A DNA stretch of 6,997 bases, from contig JAOZRH010000109.1 in the NCBI GenBank assembly GCA_029931905.1, forward strand, positions 1 through 6,997, written 5' to 3'. The stretch comes from Fidelibacterota bacterium. Its GTDB lineage: Bacteria > Fidelibacterota > Fidelibacteria > Fidelibacterales > Fidelibacteraceae. Below are positions 1 to 6,740 of this stretch, one piece after another (within the stretch, counting starts at the first letter, position 1; each line of letters starts with the position of its first letter). The translations under genes and the position numbers were made by a program. The notes beneath the pieces were generated by a model. It ran no database searches. It was given only the letters and a program-made list of their open reading frames with translations, and was not told where the DNA came from.

Positions 1-439
1 GCAAATTAAATTAATGAAAGATAATAATTTAGATTTTACATATAGTTCATATAATCTTATAGATGAAGATAATAAAGATTTAGGAAAATTTGTTGTTCCT
101 TGCAAAATTACATATAAAAAGCTACTCAAATCCAATTCAATAGGATGTTTAACGGCAATTTATGATACGAAGAAAATTGGTAAATTATATATGCCTGATA
201 TTTTAAAAAGACAGGATTATGGTTTGTGGTTAAAAATATTGAATAAAATAGATTCTACAGAAGGGATAATTGAACCATTAGCTGTTTATAGAATTAGAAA
301 AGTATCGGTTTCAAGTAATAAATTAAAAACTGCTTCAGATCAATGGAAAGTTTATAGAAAAATAGAAAAATTATCATTAGTAAAGAGTTTATACTATTTT
401 GTTAATTATATATATAATGGCATTAAAAAATACAGATAA
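1..439 (+). CDS. Family 2 glycosyltransferase, C-terminal part (5' end outside window)
   Basis: Likely transfers a sugar from a nucleotide-sugar donor to a growing lipid-linked glycan at the cytoplasmic face of the inner membrane. The reading frame is open to the left edge (codons from base 2 read Q-I-K-L before the Met at 14), so that Met is internal and the gene is partial. The visible segment has features of TuaG/CpsE-like GT2 enzymes: a TYSSYNLID stretch shortly after the missing catalytic DxD region, then RQDYGLWLKIL (about 66-76 counted from Met14), the acceptor-side ED/QD-x-x-LW motif, then EPLAVYRIRK and a basic tail with SLYYFVNYIYNGIKKY. The nucleotide-binding half and DxD lie outside the window, so donor and linkage cannot be inferred. 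It sits upstream of an initiating sugar-phosphate transferase on the same strand, which supports a polysaccharide locus. The GT2 assignment is from remembered family patterns and is fairly secure; the exact role is not. Confidence 0.85.
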   Translation, partial: QIKLMKDNNLDFTYSSYNLIDEDNKDLGKFVVPCKITYKKLLKSNSIGCLTAIYDTKKIGKLYMPDILKRQDYGLWLKILNKIDSTEGIIEPLAVYRIRKVSVSSNKLKTASDQWKVYRKIEKLSLVKSLYYFVNYIYNGIKKYR

Positions 440-459
440 TTTAATTAGAAATAAAAATA

Positions 460-491
460 TTTAATTTAATTTCTTCTTTTGTTAAATTAAA
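460..491 (+). other. AT-only inverted repeat between the glycosyltransferase and sugar-transferase genes
   Basis: A perfect 10-bp inverted repeat, TTTAATTTAA (460-469) and TTAAATTAAA (482-491), surrounds a 12-nt pyrimidine-rich loop; three more pairs form beyond one mismatch (456-458 with 493-495). It begins 20 bp after the glycosyltransferase stop, where a terminator or RNA-processing hairpin could sit. The stem has no G-C pair and no T-run follows it, so it would be a weak terminator at best. In DNA this AT-rich it may be chance. Confidence 0.25.
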
Positions 492-506
492 AATTATTAT
501 TATTAT
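479..506 (+). promoter_or_regulatory. Possible sigma-70-like promoter before the sugar-transferase gene
   Basis: TTGTTA (479-484) and TATTAT (501-506) are 16 bp apart, and the start codon is about 30 bp downstream. The -35 element overlaps the right part of the inverted repeat, and the -10 lies in an ATT trinucleotide run (493-507). Matches of this quality are frequent in AT-rich DNA. No Bacteroidota-type TAnnTTTG element was seen here. The 97-bp gap is the only gap of any size in the left gene cluster, which makes a local promoter reasonable but unproven. Confidence 0.2.
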
Positions 507-520
507 ACAATCATGTTACA

Positions 521-526
521 AAAGGA
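521..526 (+). promoter_or_regulatory. Ribosome binding site of the sugar-transferase gene
   Basis: AAAGGA lies 10 nt upstream of the ATG at 537 and supports that start. The in-frame TAG at 534-536, directly before the ATG, excludes any upstream start. Confidence 0.6.
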
Positions 527-536
527 CAAATTATAG

Positions 537-1928
537 ATGCGATTTAAATTAACAATATTAGTTTCTGATATTATTGCAACAATTAGTGCATTTTTATTAA
601 CATTTGTTTTTCGTTATAAATTGAATATTTTTTCAAATAAAGCAGAATTGTATTTTTTAGATATTGCAATACCAACGGTTATTTTGTCAATATTTTGGAT
701 AATTATATTTTTTTATTATGGATTATATCAATTCCCTATTGCTCCTTCAAGAACTGATGAGAATTTTAGAGTAGTAAAGACGACTTTTTATGGTATTATT
801 ATTATGTTTTTGCTTACATTTGATTTGTATCAGCCGTTGTCAGTTACTAGAATTACTATTTTAATTTATTGGTTTTCACTAATATTTTTTATAATATTAG
901 GGAGAAGTTTTTTAATAAGTTATAGAAGACGAAGATTAACAAATGGTCTTGGTTTATCAAATGTTTTAATTGTTGGATGGAATCCGTTTGGGTTTAGTAT
1001 TTATGATAAGATCGAACAATTTCCAGCACTTGGTTATAGAGTAATTGGTTTTGTTTCATTAAATTCACCAGAAAATATTGGTAAAAAATATAAAGATAAA
1101 GAGGTAATTGGAGGAATAAAATCACTTCCACAATTAATAAAAAATAATAATATTCGTGAACTTGTAATAGCTTTTGAAACGACAAATCATAAAAGATTAT
1201 TAGATGTTATCAATCAGGTTGGTGATTTAGATGTTGGATTGAAAATTATTCCCGATATGTATGACATTATTTCTGGTCAAGCAAGAACCAATCAAATTTA
1301 TGGGTTTCCATTGATAGATATTTTCCCAAAAATTATGCCGTCTTGGGAAAGAATTGTAAAAAGAATAATTGATATATTCATTTCAATTATTGCATTAATA
1401 TTTTTTATTCCGCTTTTACTAATGTTGTGGATAATAATAAAATTTGATTCAAAAGGACCTGTATTTTATCATCAGGAACGAGCTGGGAAAAATGGCAAAG
1501 CGTTTAAAATATATAAATTAAGAACTATGATTGTTGATGCAGAAAAGGAAAGTGGACCTGTTTGGTCACAAAAAGATGATCCTAGAATAACACGAGTTGG
1601 TAGGATATTAAGAAAAATAAGATTAGATGAAATTCCTCAGTTTATTAATGTTATAGAAGGAAGCATGAGTATAGTTGGCCCACGACCGGAAAGACCTAAT
1701 TTTGTTGAAAATTTTTCAAAAGAAATTCCACTTTATAAACATAGATTAAAAATGAAACCTGGAATTACTGGTTGGGCACAAATTAAACATAAATATGATG
1801 AATCATTTGATGATGTAAAAGAAAAATTACGATATGATTTATATTATTTGGAAAATATGTCACTTAGATTAGATTTTAAAATAATATTAAATACAATTTC
1901 GATTGTCTTTTCTGCAAAGGGACAATAA
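537..1928 (+). CDS. Polyprenyl-phosphate sugar phosphotransferase (WbaP/WcaJ-like initiating glycosyltransferase)
   Basis: Moves a sugar 1-phosphate from a UDP-sugar to undecaprenyl phosphate, the first committed step of exopolysaccharide, capsule or O-antigen synthesis at the inner membrane. Four hydrophobic segments (about 4-25, 40-62, 83-97, 104-125) form the N-terminal membrane domain. A cytosolic Rossmann-like domain of the CoA_binding_3 type follows (VLIVGWNPFG at 143-152; IGFVS near 170). A hydrophobic anchor spans about 277-301. The C-terminal PF02397-type catalytic domain shows QERAGKNGKAFKIYKLRTM (313-331), DDPRITRVGR (347-356), LDEIPQ (363-368) with the Asp364-Glu365 dyad, GSMSIVGPRPERP (375-387) and KPGITGWAQI (407-416). 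At 463 aa it has the usual length of full WbaP-type enzymes and looks intact. The aminotransferase follows after 14 bp, probably in one operon. The sugar cannot be read from sequence; glucose, galactose or an N-acetylated sugar are all possible. Confidence 0.95.
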   Translation: MRFKLTILVSDIIATISAFLLTFVFRYKLNIFSNKAELYFLDIAIPTVILSIFWIIIFFYYGLYQFPIAPSRTDENFRVVKTTFYGIIIMFLLTFDLYQPLSVTRITILIYWFSLIFFIILGRSFLISYRRRRLTNGLGLSNVLIVGWNPFGFSIYDKIEQFPALGYRVIGFVSLNSPENIGKKYKDKEVIGGIKSLPQLIKNNNIRELVIAFETTNHKRLLDVINQVGDLDVGLKIIPDMYDIISGQARTNQIYGFPLIDIFPKIMPSWERIVKRIIDIFISIIALIFFIPLLLMLWIIIKFDSKGPVFYHQERAGKNGKAFKIYKLRTMIVDAEKESGPVWSQKDDPRITRVGRILRKIRLDEIPQFINVIEGSMSIVGPRPERPNFVENFSKEIPLYKHRLKMKPGITGWAQIKHKYDESFDDVKEKLRYDLYYLENMSLRLDFKIILNTISIVFSAKGQ

Positions 1929-1930
1929 AA

Positions 1931-1935
1931 AAGGA
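1931..1935 (+). promoter_or_regulatory. Ribosome binding site of the aminotransferase gene
   Basis: AAGGA is 7 nt before the ATG at 1943. Two nearer ATG triplets (1935, 1938) are in another frame, so this spacing decides the start at 1943. Confidence 0.65.
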
Positions 1936-1942
1936 TGATGAT

Positions 1943-3034
1943 ATGAGAATACCAATGGCAAATTTAAGATTAGAGTATGATTTTTTGAAAGATAAAATAT
2001 TAAAAGGAATAGGCGATGTGCTAGATTCAACAGCTTTTATTCGAGGAAAATCAATATTAGAATTTAATAAAAAAGTAGAGAAATTTTTAAAAGTAAAACA
2101 TCATTTAGCTTGTGGAAACGGCACAGATGCTTTGCAAATTGCTTTAATGGCTTTGGGGATTAAACCCGGAGATGAAATTATTACTACACCATTTACATTT
2201 ATTGCAACAGCAGAAGTAATTGCACTCCTTAAGGCAAAACCAGTGTTCGTTGACATTAATCCTGAAACTTACTTAATAGATACAGATAAAATTGAAGAAG
2301 CCATTACAGAAAAAACTGTCGCAATATTACCTGTACATTTATTTGGTCAGATGGCAGATATGGATACGATTATGAAAATAGCGAAAAAACATAATTTAAA
2401 AGTTGTTGAAGATACTGCTCAAGCTTTTGGTGCGACTCAAAATGGAAAAGTTGCTGGAACTATTGGAGATATTGGCACTATTTCATATTTTCCTTCAAAA
2501 AACTTAGGTGCTTATGGTGATGCAGGTGGAATAATTACCAATAATGATGAATTGGCGGAACAGATGGAAATGATTACAAATCATGGACAAAAAAGAAAAT
2601 ATGAACATTATTTAATTGGTGTAAATAGTAGAATGGATACAATACAAGCAGCAATTTTAAATGTAAAAATAGAATATATTGGTGAATGGTTGAAAAAGAG
2701 AAATAATGCAGGTGAATTATATAAAAAACTATTAGATCCATCTATCAGAACTTCAATTACATTAAATGGAAATTTTCACACTTATCACCAATTTACTATC
2801 AGAATAAAAAATAGAGATAAGGTTAAAAATTATTTAGCAGAAAAAGGGATTGCTTCAGCTGTATATTATCCAATTTCTTTAAATGATCAAGTAGCTTTCA
2901 AAGATGATTATAATGAATTTAAAACACCAAATTCAAAGATGATTGCAAACGAGGTTTTATCTTTACCAATAAGTCATTTTATTACTGAAGATGAAATTCG
3001 AGAAGTTTCAGAAGCGATTAACTCTTTTATATAA
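1943..3034 (+). CDS. DegT/DnrJ/EryC1/StrS-family PLP-dependent nucleotide-sugar aminotransferase (WbpE-like)
   Basis: Transfers an amino group, normally from glutamate, to a keto group on a nucleotide-linked sugar in the cytosol, giving an amino sugar for a surface glycan. The fold-type I hallmarks are in order: GNGTDALQIAL (58-68) for phosphate binding, GDEIITTPFTFIATAE (76-91), VEDTAQAFGA (155-164) with Asp157 and Gln160 at the cofactor ring, SYFPSKNLGAYGDAGG (181-196) with Lys186 as the Schiff-base lysine, NHGQKRKYEH (213-222), GVNSRMDTIQAAIL (226-239), and VYYPISL (307-313). Length (363 aa) and N-terminus are normal for the family. It resembles Pseudomonas WbpE (3-keto to 3-amino step on UDP-GlcNAc-uronate) across several of these motifs as I remember it, but regiospecificity cannot be assigned from motifs. 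VYYP replaces the VHYP of WbpE. Partner dehydrogenase and acetyltransferase genes are not in the window. It ends 5 bp from a gene on the opposite strand, so it is the last gene of this cluster. Confidence 0.93.
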   Translation: MRIPMANLRLEYDFLKDKILKGIGDVLDSTAFIRGKSILEFNKKVEKFLKVKHHLACGNGTDALQIALMALGIKPGDEIITTPFTFIATAEVIALLKAKPVFVDINPETYLIDTDKIEEAITEKTVAILPVHLFGQMADMDTIMKIAKKHNLKVVEDTAQAFGATQNGKVAGTIGDIGTISYFPSKNLGAYGDAGGIITNNDELAEQMEMITNHGQKRKYEHYLIGVNSRMDTIQAAILNVKIEYIGEWLKKRNNAGELYKKLLDPSIRTSITLNGNFHTYHQFTIRIKNRDKVKNYLAEKGIASAVYYPISLNDQVAFKDDYNEFKTPNSKMIANEVLSLPISHFITEDEIREVSEAINSFI

Positions 3035-3039
3035 AATAA

Positions 3040-3429
3040 TTATATATTTTCAGTTTCAATTGATATTAAATTATTGTTTAAATTAATATCTTTTATTTTG
3101 ATTCCAATTATATATTCTTGAATAATTCTATTTGGGAATAACAAAATTTGTGTGTTGTGAATTTCAATCCAATTAAATTTATCTAATTGTTTAAAATATT
3201 TTTTAATTTGCTTTGCAATAAAACCGGATGCTAATTCGAGATAAACAATTCCATTATTATAATTATCAAATCTTATATTTATTGTTAAACTTGGTATTAA
3301 GGTTGCTAGTTTTATTACTAATTTGATGTTGTCATTTTCAAAATAAATTGACTCTATTTGTTTTGGTAATATGTTATTTTTCTTTGCAATTTCAAATATT
3401 TCTGTTAATGTAAATGTTAATTTTGCCAT
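3040..3429 (-). CDS. Uncharacterised 129-residue protein
   Basis: I do not recognise this family. No signal peptide, transmembrane helix, Cys cluster or nucleotide-binding motif is visible. The N-terminus (about 1-20) reads as a short helix with a LTEIFEIAKKN stretch. It is followed by alternating hydrophobic strand-like segments (25-41, 47-66), an amphipathic helix FIAKQIKKYFKQLDKF (70-85), then more strands (87-98, 103-129) ending in a β-like ISIETENI tail. This alternation suggests a small soluble or membrane-peripheral α/β protein; a lipid-binding β-rich domain is only a guess. Support for a real gene: it fills almost the whole space between two genes, is the only open - strand frame there, uses AT-rich codons like its neighbours, and has a weak GAGGAT 11 nt upstream of the ATG. 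It is convergent with the aminotransferase gene and divergent from the BatA-like gene, so it is transcribed alone. Confidence 0.7.
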   Translation of the reverse strand: MAKLTFTLTEIFEIAKKNNILPKQIESIYFENDNIKLVIKLATLIPSLTINIRFDNYNNGIVYLELASGFIAKQIKKYFKQLDKFNWIEIHNTQILLFPNRIIQEYIIGIKIKDINLNNNLISIETENI

Positions 3430-3489
3430 AGATTTTTATTATCCTCAATATTTTTTTGAATTATTAAAGTTATAATAATAATTTCTCGT

Positions 3490-3497
3490 CAAATATA
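3490..3497 (-). promoter_or_regulatory. Possible Bacteroidota-type -7 element for the 129-residue gene
   Basis: On the - strand this reads TATATTTG, an exact match to TAnnTTTG, the -7 consensus known for primary-sigma promoters in Bacteroides and Flavobacterium. It lies about 60 nt upstream of the ATG. The expected -33 TTTG is missing; only a TGTTAA-like sequence is near the right distance (3516-3521). The match is short and the lineage is not certain. Confidence 0.3.
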
Positions 3498-3553
3498 CAA
3501 TTATTAATTATGCTATTAACATTTTTTATGAAATAAAAATCCTTACTAACATT

Positions 3554-3581
3554 TTGATTTTACATATTAAAAAAGTATATT
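3554..3581 (+). promoter_or_regulatory. Possible sigma-70-like promoter for the BatA-like gene
   Basis: TTGATT (3554-3559) and TATATT (3576-3581) are separated by 16 bp and end about 39 bp before the TTG start at 3621. This is the best such pair on the + strand in the spacer, but the background probability in AT-rich sequence is high. Confidence 0.25.
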
Positions 3582-3620
3582 TATAGATAATGAAATTTAC
3601 AATATTAAATAAAAAATAAA

Positions 3621-5420
3621 TTGAACTTTTTACAACCACTATTTCTAATTTTTACATCTTTGGCTACAATTCCAATTATTATTCATTTGATAAGCGAACG
3701 AAGATATAAAAAATATTATTTTTCGTCACTTAAGTTTTTAAAAGAGATTCATTCTGGTGCAATTAAAAAATTAAAGTTGAAACAATTTTTGATTTTATTA
3801 TTCAGAGTTTTGTGGATTATTGCCTTAATTTTTGCATTTGCTCAACCATTTTGGAAAAAATTTCAATCTGGAAATAGTAGTTTAAAAAATGGAATTCTTA
3901 TTGTTGATAATAGTTTTAGTATGAATATTGATGAACAATTGGAAAATAAAATAAAATTATTAGAAAATAATTTTTTAAAGTGGAAAATTATTAAAATTGA
4001 CAATAGAAATTTTTCAATAGATTCTGTCAAAAAAATAATAAACGATTATTTTCATTCAAACGGAATATTTAATCATAATGTAATATTATTCAGTGATTAC
4101 CAAAAAAATGAAATGACTGATTCGTTATTTAAAATAATAGATAGTCAAAAAGATGATGAACAAAGTAATTTTATTGTTATGAATTTTCTTGAAAGATTTA
4201 ATGCTAATATCGGCACATTTTATATTGAGAATAAGTTTCATCCAATAAATGAATTTGTGCAGATAAATTTGAAAGCTAATAGTTCGTTAAAAAGATTTGA
4301 TGTCACGCCAGTATATCTCAATGTAAATGGAAAGCGAATTGGGCAAGTTACTTTAGATGAAAATGGATATGGCAGTTTTAGTTTTATTCCAGAAAGTGAA
4401 GAATGGATTTTAGGAACTGTTACGATTGAAGGCGATGATTATGAAAAAGACAATTCAATTTATTTTTCATTTCCTGTACAGAAAATAATTAATATCTTAA
4501 ATATTTCTAAAAGTGAAGATGAAAATTATCTGTCATTGGCTTTTGATGCAATTGAAGAAATTAATTATACAAATATATTGCCTTCGGAATTATCGAGTTA
4601 TAATATTCAAGAAACAGATTTGGTAATTATGAATAATTTGTATGAATTATCGTCGGCACAGAAAAATAGACTTATTAAATTTGCAGAGAAAAAACCGATA
4701 ATTTTAATGACTGGTAAAAAAATAAACAATAATAATTGGAAAAAATATACTGGAAATTTAGGAAATAATCAAAATGAAAAGTCATCTTCTTTTCTAACTT
4801 TATCTAATATAAATTCGGAATATAAATTCGAACAATTTTCAAAATCAAAGTTTATGATCAAAAAATATTATACAACGGATAAAAAAAATAAAATAAATAT
4901 TTGGGAATTATCAAATGGTAATCCATTATTATTCAAAGATAGAAAATTGAAATTTTATACATTATTAAGTCCGTTTGATTTCTCTTGGAATGAATTTGGA
5001 ATTTCTCCATATTTTACAAAACTAATAAAATCTTTTATTCATAATGCAATATTTTTACCTGAAACGAATATTTTATTAAACGAATCGATTGTAAATAATG
5101 GTCAAAATTTTACAATAATAAATACTAAAAATGAAAACGAAAGAGCAAATTCTGTATATAAAGAGACAAATATTCCCGGATTTTACAAGATGAAATTTAA
5201 TGAAAAAGTTATAAATTATTCTGTAAATATTCCCGAGAGTGAAAAAATAATAGAAACGATTGATTTTGATAAACACACTGTAATAAAATGGGATGAAAAG
5301 ATAATTGAGAATATTAAAAAAGCAAAACAGGGAAAATCATTGAATGAATTATTTCTTGTTTTAGCAGTAATATTTTTTGGAATTGAAATGTTATTATTAG
5401 CGGTTGGAAAACAATTATAA
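3621..5420 (+). CDS. BatA-domain membrane protein with degenerate VWA-like segment
   Basis: Predicted inner-membrane protein of the BatA N-terminal-domain type (double-transmembrane anchor, TIGR02226-like). Helix 1 (about 4-24) lies within MNFLQPLFLIFTSLATIPII and is followed by HLISERRYKKYYFSSLKFL; helix 2 is about 57-75. A VWA-like segment follows with DNSFS (96-100), matching the DxSxS metal-site motif, and VILFSDYQK (154-162). A β-rich region lies at about 195-285. A stretch at about 288-370 resembles the glutamine-amidotransferase-like fold of large BatA proteins (inference). A last helix (about 576-595) ends the chain at 599 aa, near the family's usual size. The function of these proteins is not settled; Bat operons have been tied to aerotolerance and envelope stress. 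The TTG at 3621 is chosen because it yields the conserved M-N/S-F-L-x-P-L-F start and an in-frame TAA (3606-3608) lies just upstream. No Shine-Dalgarno is visible. Usual partners (MoxR, DUF58) are absent nearby. hflX follows after 20 bp. Confidence 0.87.
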   Translation: MNFLQPLFLIFTSLATIPIIIHLISERRYKKYYFSSLKFLKEIHSGAIKKLKLKQFLILLFRVLWIIALIFAFAQPFWKKFQSGNSSLKNGILIVDNSFSMNIDEQLENKIKLLENNFLKWKIIKIDNRNFSIDSVKKIINDYFHSNGIFNHNVILFSDYQKNEMTDSLFKIIDSQKDDEQSNFIVMNFLERFNANIGTFYIENKFHPINEFVQINLKANSSLKRFDVTPVYLNVNGKRIGQVTLDENGYGSFSFIPESEEWILGTVTIEGDDYEKDNSIYFSFPVQKIINILNISKSEDENYLSLAFDAIEEINYTNILPSELSSYNIQETDLVIMNNLYELSSAQKNRLIKFAEKKPIILMTGKKINNNNWKKYTGNLGNNQNEKSSSFLTLSNINSEYKFEQFSKSKFMIKKYYTTDKKNKINIWELSNGNPLLFKDRKLKFYTLLSPFDFSWNEFGISPYFTKLIKSFIHNAIFLPETNILLNESIVNNGQNFTIINTKNENERANSVYKETNIPGFYKMKFNEKVINYSVNIPESEKIIETIDFDKHTVIKWDEKIIENIKKAKQGKSLNELFLVLAVIFFGIEMLLLAVGKQL

Positions 5421-5430
5421 ATTAAAAATA

Positions 5431-5435
5431 AAGGA
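5431..5435 (+). promoter_or_regulatory. Ribosome binding site of hflX
   Basis: AAGGA sits 5 nt before the ATG at 5441, in the 20-bp gap after the BatA-like gene. It supports this start and separate initiation within a shared transcript. Confidence 0.65.
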
Positions 5436-5440
5436 AATAA

Positions 5441-6730
5441 ATGCACGATATTACACCCAAAACAAAAAGAGCAATATTAGTTGCTGTTTCGCTTCCTGGT
5501 GAAAAAGAATTGACAGAGAGCTCTGTAAAAGAGTTGGAACTTTTGGCTAATACATTAGAATTAGATGTAGTTGATACAATTATTCAATCTCGGACAAGAA
5601 TTCACAATGTTCATTATGTCGGAAAAGGAATATTAGAAAAGTTAGTACTTTTAGTTGAAGAATTAGATGTTCAAATAGTGATTTGTGATGATGAATTAAC
5701 ACCTTCGCAACAAAAAAATATTCAGAAAGAATTTGAAGATTGTGAAGTATTGGATAGAAGTTCTTTGATACTTGATATTTTCAATGATCATGCAAAAACT
5801 AATGAAGCTAAGACACAAGTTGGTCTCGCAAGAATGGAATATATGTTGCCACGATTATCTAAAAAATGGACTCATTTGGAAAGACAAAAGGGTGGAATTG
5901 ATATGCGAGGTGGTCCAGGTGAAACACAAATTGAAGTTGATAGACGGTTAATAAGAAATCAAATTAAAAGACTAAAAATGCAACTTAAAAAGATTGAATC
6001 GCAAAGTGAAACACAAAATAAACATCGTAGTCAACATTTTAATGTAGCATTGGTTGGTTATACAAATGCAGGTAAATCAACATTGATGAATAATATGACA
6101 TCGGCTGGTGTAGAAGTTGAAGACAAATTATTTAAAACATTGGATACAACAATCAGAAAATGTGAAATTGACAAATCACATACAATTTTTCTAAGTGATA
6201 CCGTTGGTTTTATTAGAAAATTGCCACATCAATTAGTTGCGTCTTTTAGAACTACATTAAAAGAGGTGAAAGAGGCTGATTTGCTTTTAAAAATTATTGA
6301 TATTTCTGATCCAAATTTTATACAACACATAAAAACAATTGATGATGAATTGAAAGAATTCAAAATTTCCGAGAAAAATTTTATAAATATATATAATAAA
6401 GTGGATATGATTTCAGATAATATGAATATTGAAATAATTAAAAAACAATTGTCTGAAGGGATTTTTATTTCTGCAAAAAGAGATTTGGGAATTGAAAAAC
6501 TATTAGTGGAAATAAAGAAAAAAATGGATGAAAATTCACACAAGCGAATAATAAGAATTCCTAATACAGATGGAAAAGCAAATTCTGCAATTTATCAATT
6601 TGGAAAGATAATTGAGCAAGAATTTGGAGATGATTTTATAGAATATAATGTTGATATGCGAAATGTTGATTTTGAAAAATTTTCAAAAGAATATAATATT
6701 ACAGTAATTTCAGAGAACGATTCAAATTAA
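5441..6730 (+). CDS. hflX: Ribosome-associated GTPase HflX
   Basis: Cytosolic GTPase that binds the 50S subunit and, in studied bacteria, splits stalled or hibernating ribosomes after heat or antibiotic stress. The N-terminal HflX domain spans about 10-135, with HYVGKGILEKL (58-68) and LDRSSLILDIF (104-114). The linker with GGPGETQIEVDRRLI (157-171), the family signature, leads into a coiled-coil-like basic helix (about 168-190). The G domain carries G1 GYTNAGKS (206-213), the FKTLDTT switch region (231-237), G3 DTVG (253-256) followed by FIRKLPHQLVASFRTTL, G4 NKVD (319-322) and G5 SAK (344-346). A C-terminal domain runs from about 370 to 429. All nucleotide-binding motifs are intact and the 429-aa length is that of a normal full HflX. 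It lies 20 bp after the BatA-like gene and 10 bp before a macro-domain gene, so co-transcription is likely. No hfq, hflK or hflC is nearby, unlike in E. coli. Confidence 0.97.
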   Translation: MHDITPKTKRAILVAVSLPGEKELTESSVKELELLANTLELDVVDTIIQSRTRIHNVHYVGKGILEKLVLLVEELDVQIVICDDELTPSQQKNIQKEFEDCEVLDRSSLILDIFNDHAKTNEAKTQVGLARMEYMLPRLSKKWTHLERQKGGIDMRGGPGETQIEVDRRLIRNQIKRLKMQLKKIESQSETQNKHRSQHFNVALVGYTNAGKSTLMNNMTSAGVEVEDKLFKTLDTTIRKCEIDKSHTIFLSDTVGFIRKLPHQLVASFRTTLKEVKEADLLLKIIDISDPNFIQHIKTIDDELKEFKISEKNFINIYNKVDMISDNMNIEIIKKQLSEGIFISAKRDLGIEKLLVEIKKKMDENSHKRIIRIPNTDGKANSAIYQFGKIIEQEFGDDFIEYNVDMRNVDFEKFSKEYNITVISENDSN

Positions 6731-6733
6731 GGG
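6729..6733 (+). promoter_or_regulatory. Ribosome binding site of the macro-domain gene, overlapping the hflX stop
   Basis: AAGGG begins inside the hflX TAA (6728-6730) and lies 7 nt before the ATG at 6741. Ribosomes ending on hflX would expose or occupy this site, so translational coupling is plausible. Confidence 0.55.
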
Positions 6734-6740
6734 TAAAATT

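Larger units (their letters stand above)
3430..3620. other. Divergent intergenic spacer with promoters for both sides
   Basis: This 191-bp stretch separates the starts of two divergent genes. It is almost pure A/T, with short T-runs (3451-3457) and an AAT repeat (about 3471-3482). I see no open frame of note, no tRNA, no strong hairpin and no riboswitch-like structure. Both flanking genes must be transcribed from here unless remote promoters exist. Confidence 0.6.

Noticed and set aside
14..439. A complete 141-residue gene starting at ATG 14
   Set aside because: The frame is open upstream to the window edge and the first residues belong to the middle of a GT2 fold, so the Met is internal and the gene is truncated by the window.
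513..536. Seven-codon in-frame leader ORF (MLQKDKL, then stop) abutting the sugar-transferase ATG
   Set aside because: It has no ribosome binding site of its own, contains the downstream gene's own Shine-Dalgarno, and a reading frame this short is expected by chance.
994..1185. Open - strand frame of 63 codons inside the sugar-transferase gene
   Set aside because: It is antisense to a fully supported coding region, has low-complexity Leu/Tyr-rich composition and no independent support.
3031..3051. Possible bidirectional terminator between the convergent genes
   Set aside because: Only a 6-bp A/T stem (AAAATA/TATTTT) can be drawn; there is no G-C pair, and such a match is trivial at this base composition.
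5076..5446. Two overlapping - strand frames across the end of the BatA-like gene
   Set aside because: They are antisense shadows of AT-rich coding sequence with Phe/Ile-rich, low-complexity products and overlap each other.
6229..6543. 104-codon - strand frame inside hflX
   Set aside because: It lies opposite the HflX G domain, and the Ser/Phe/Ile-rich product reflects reverse complement of Lys/Glu/Asn codons.
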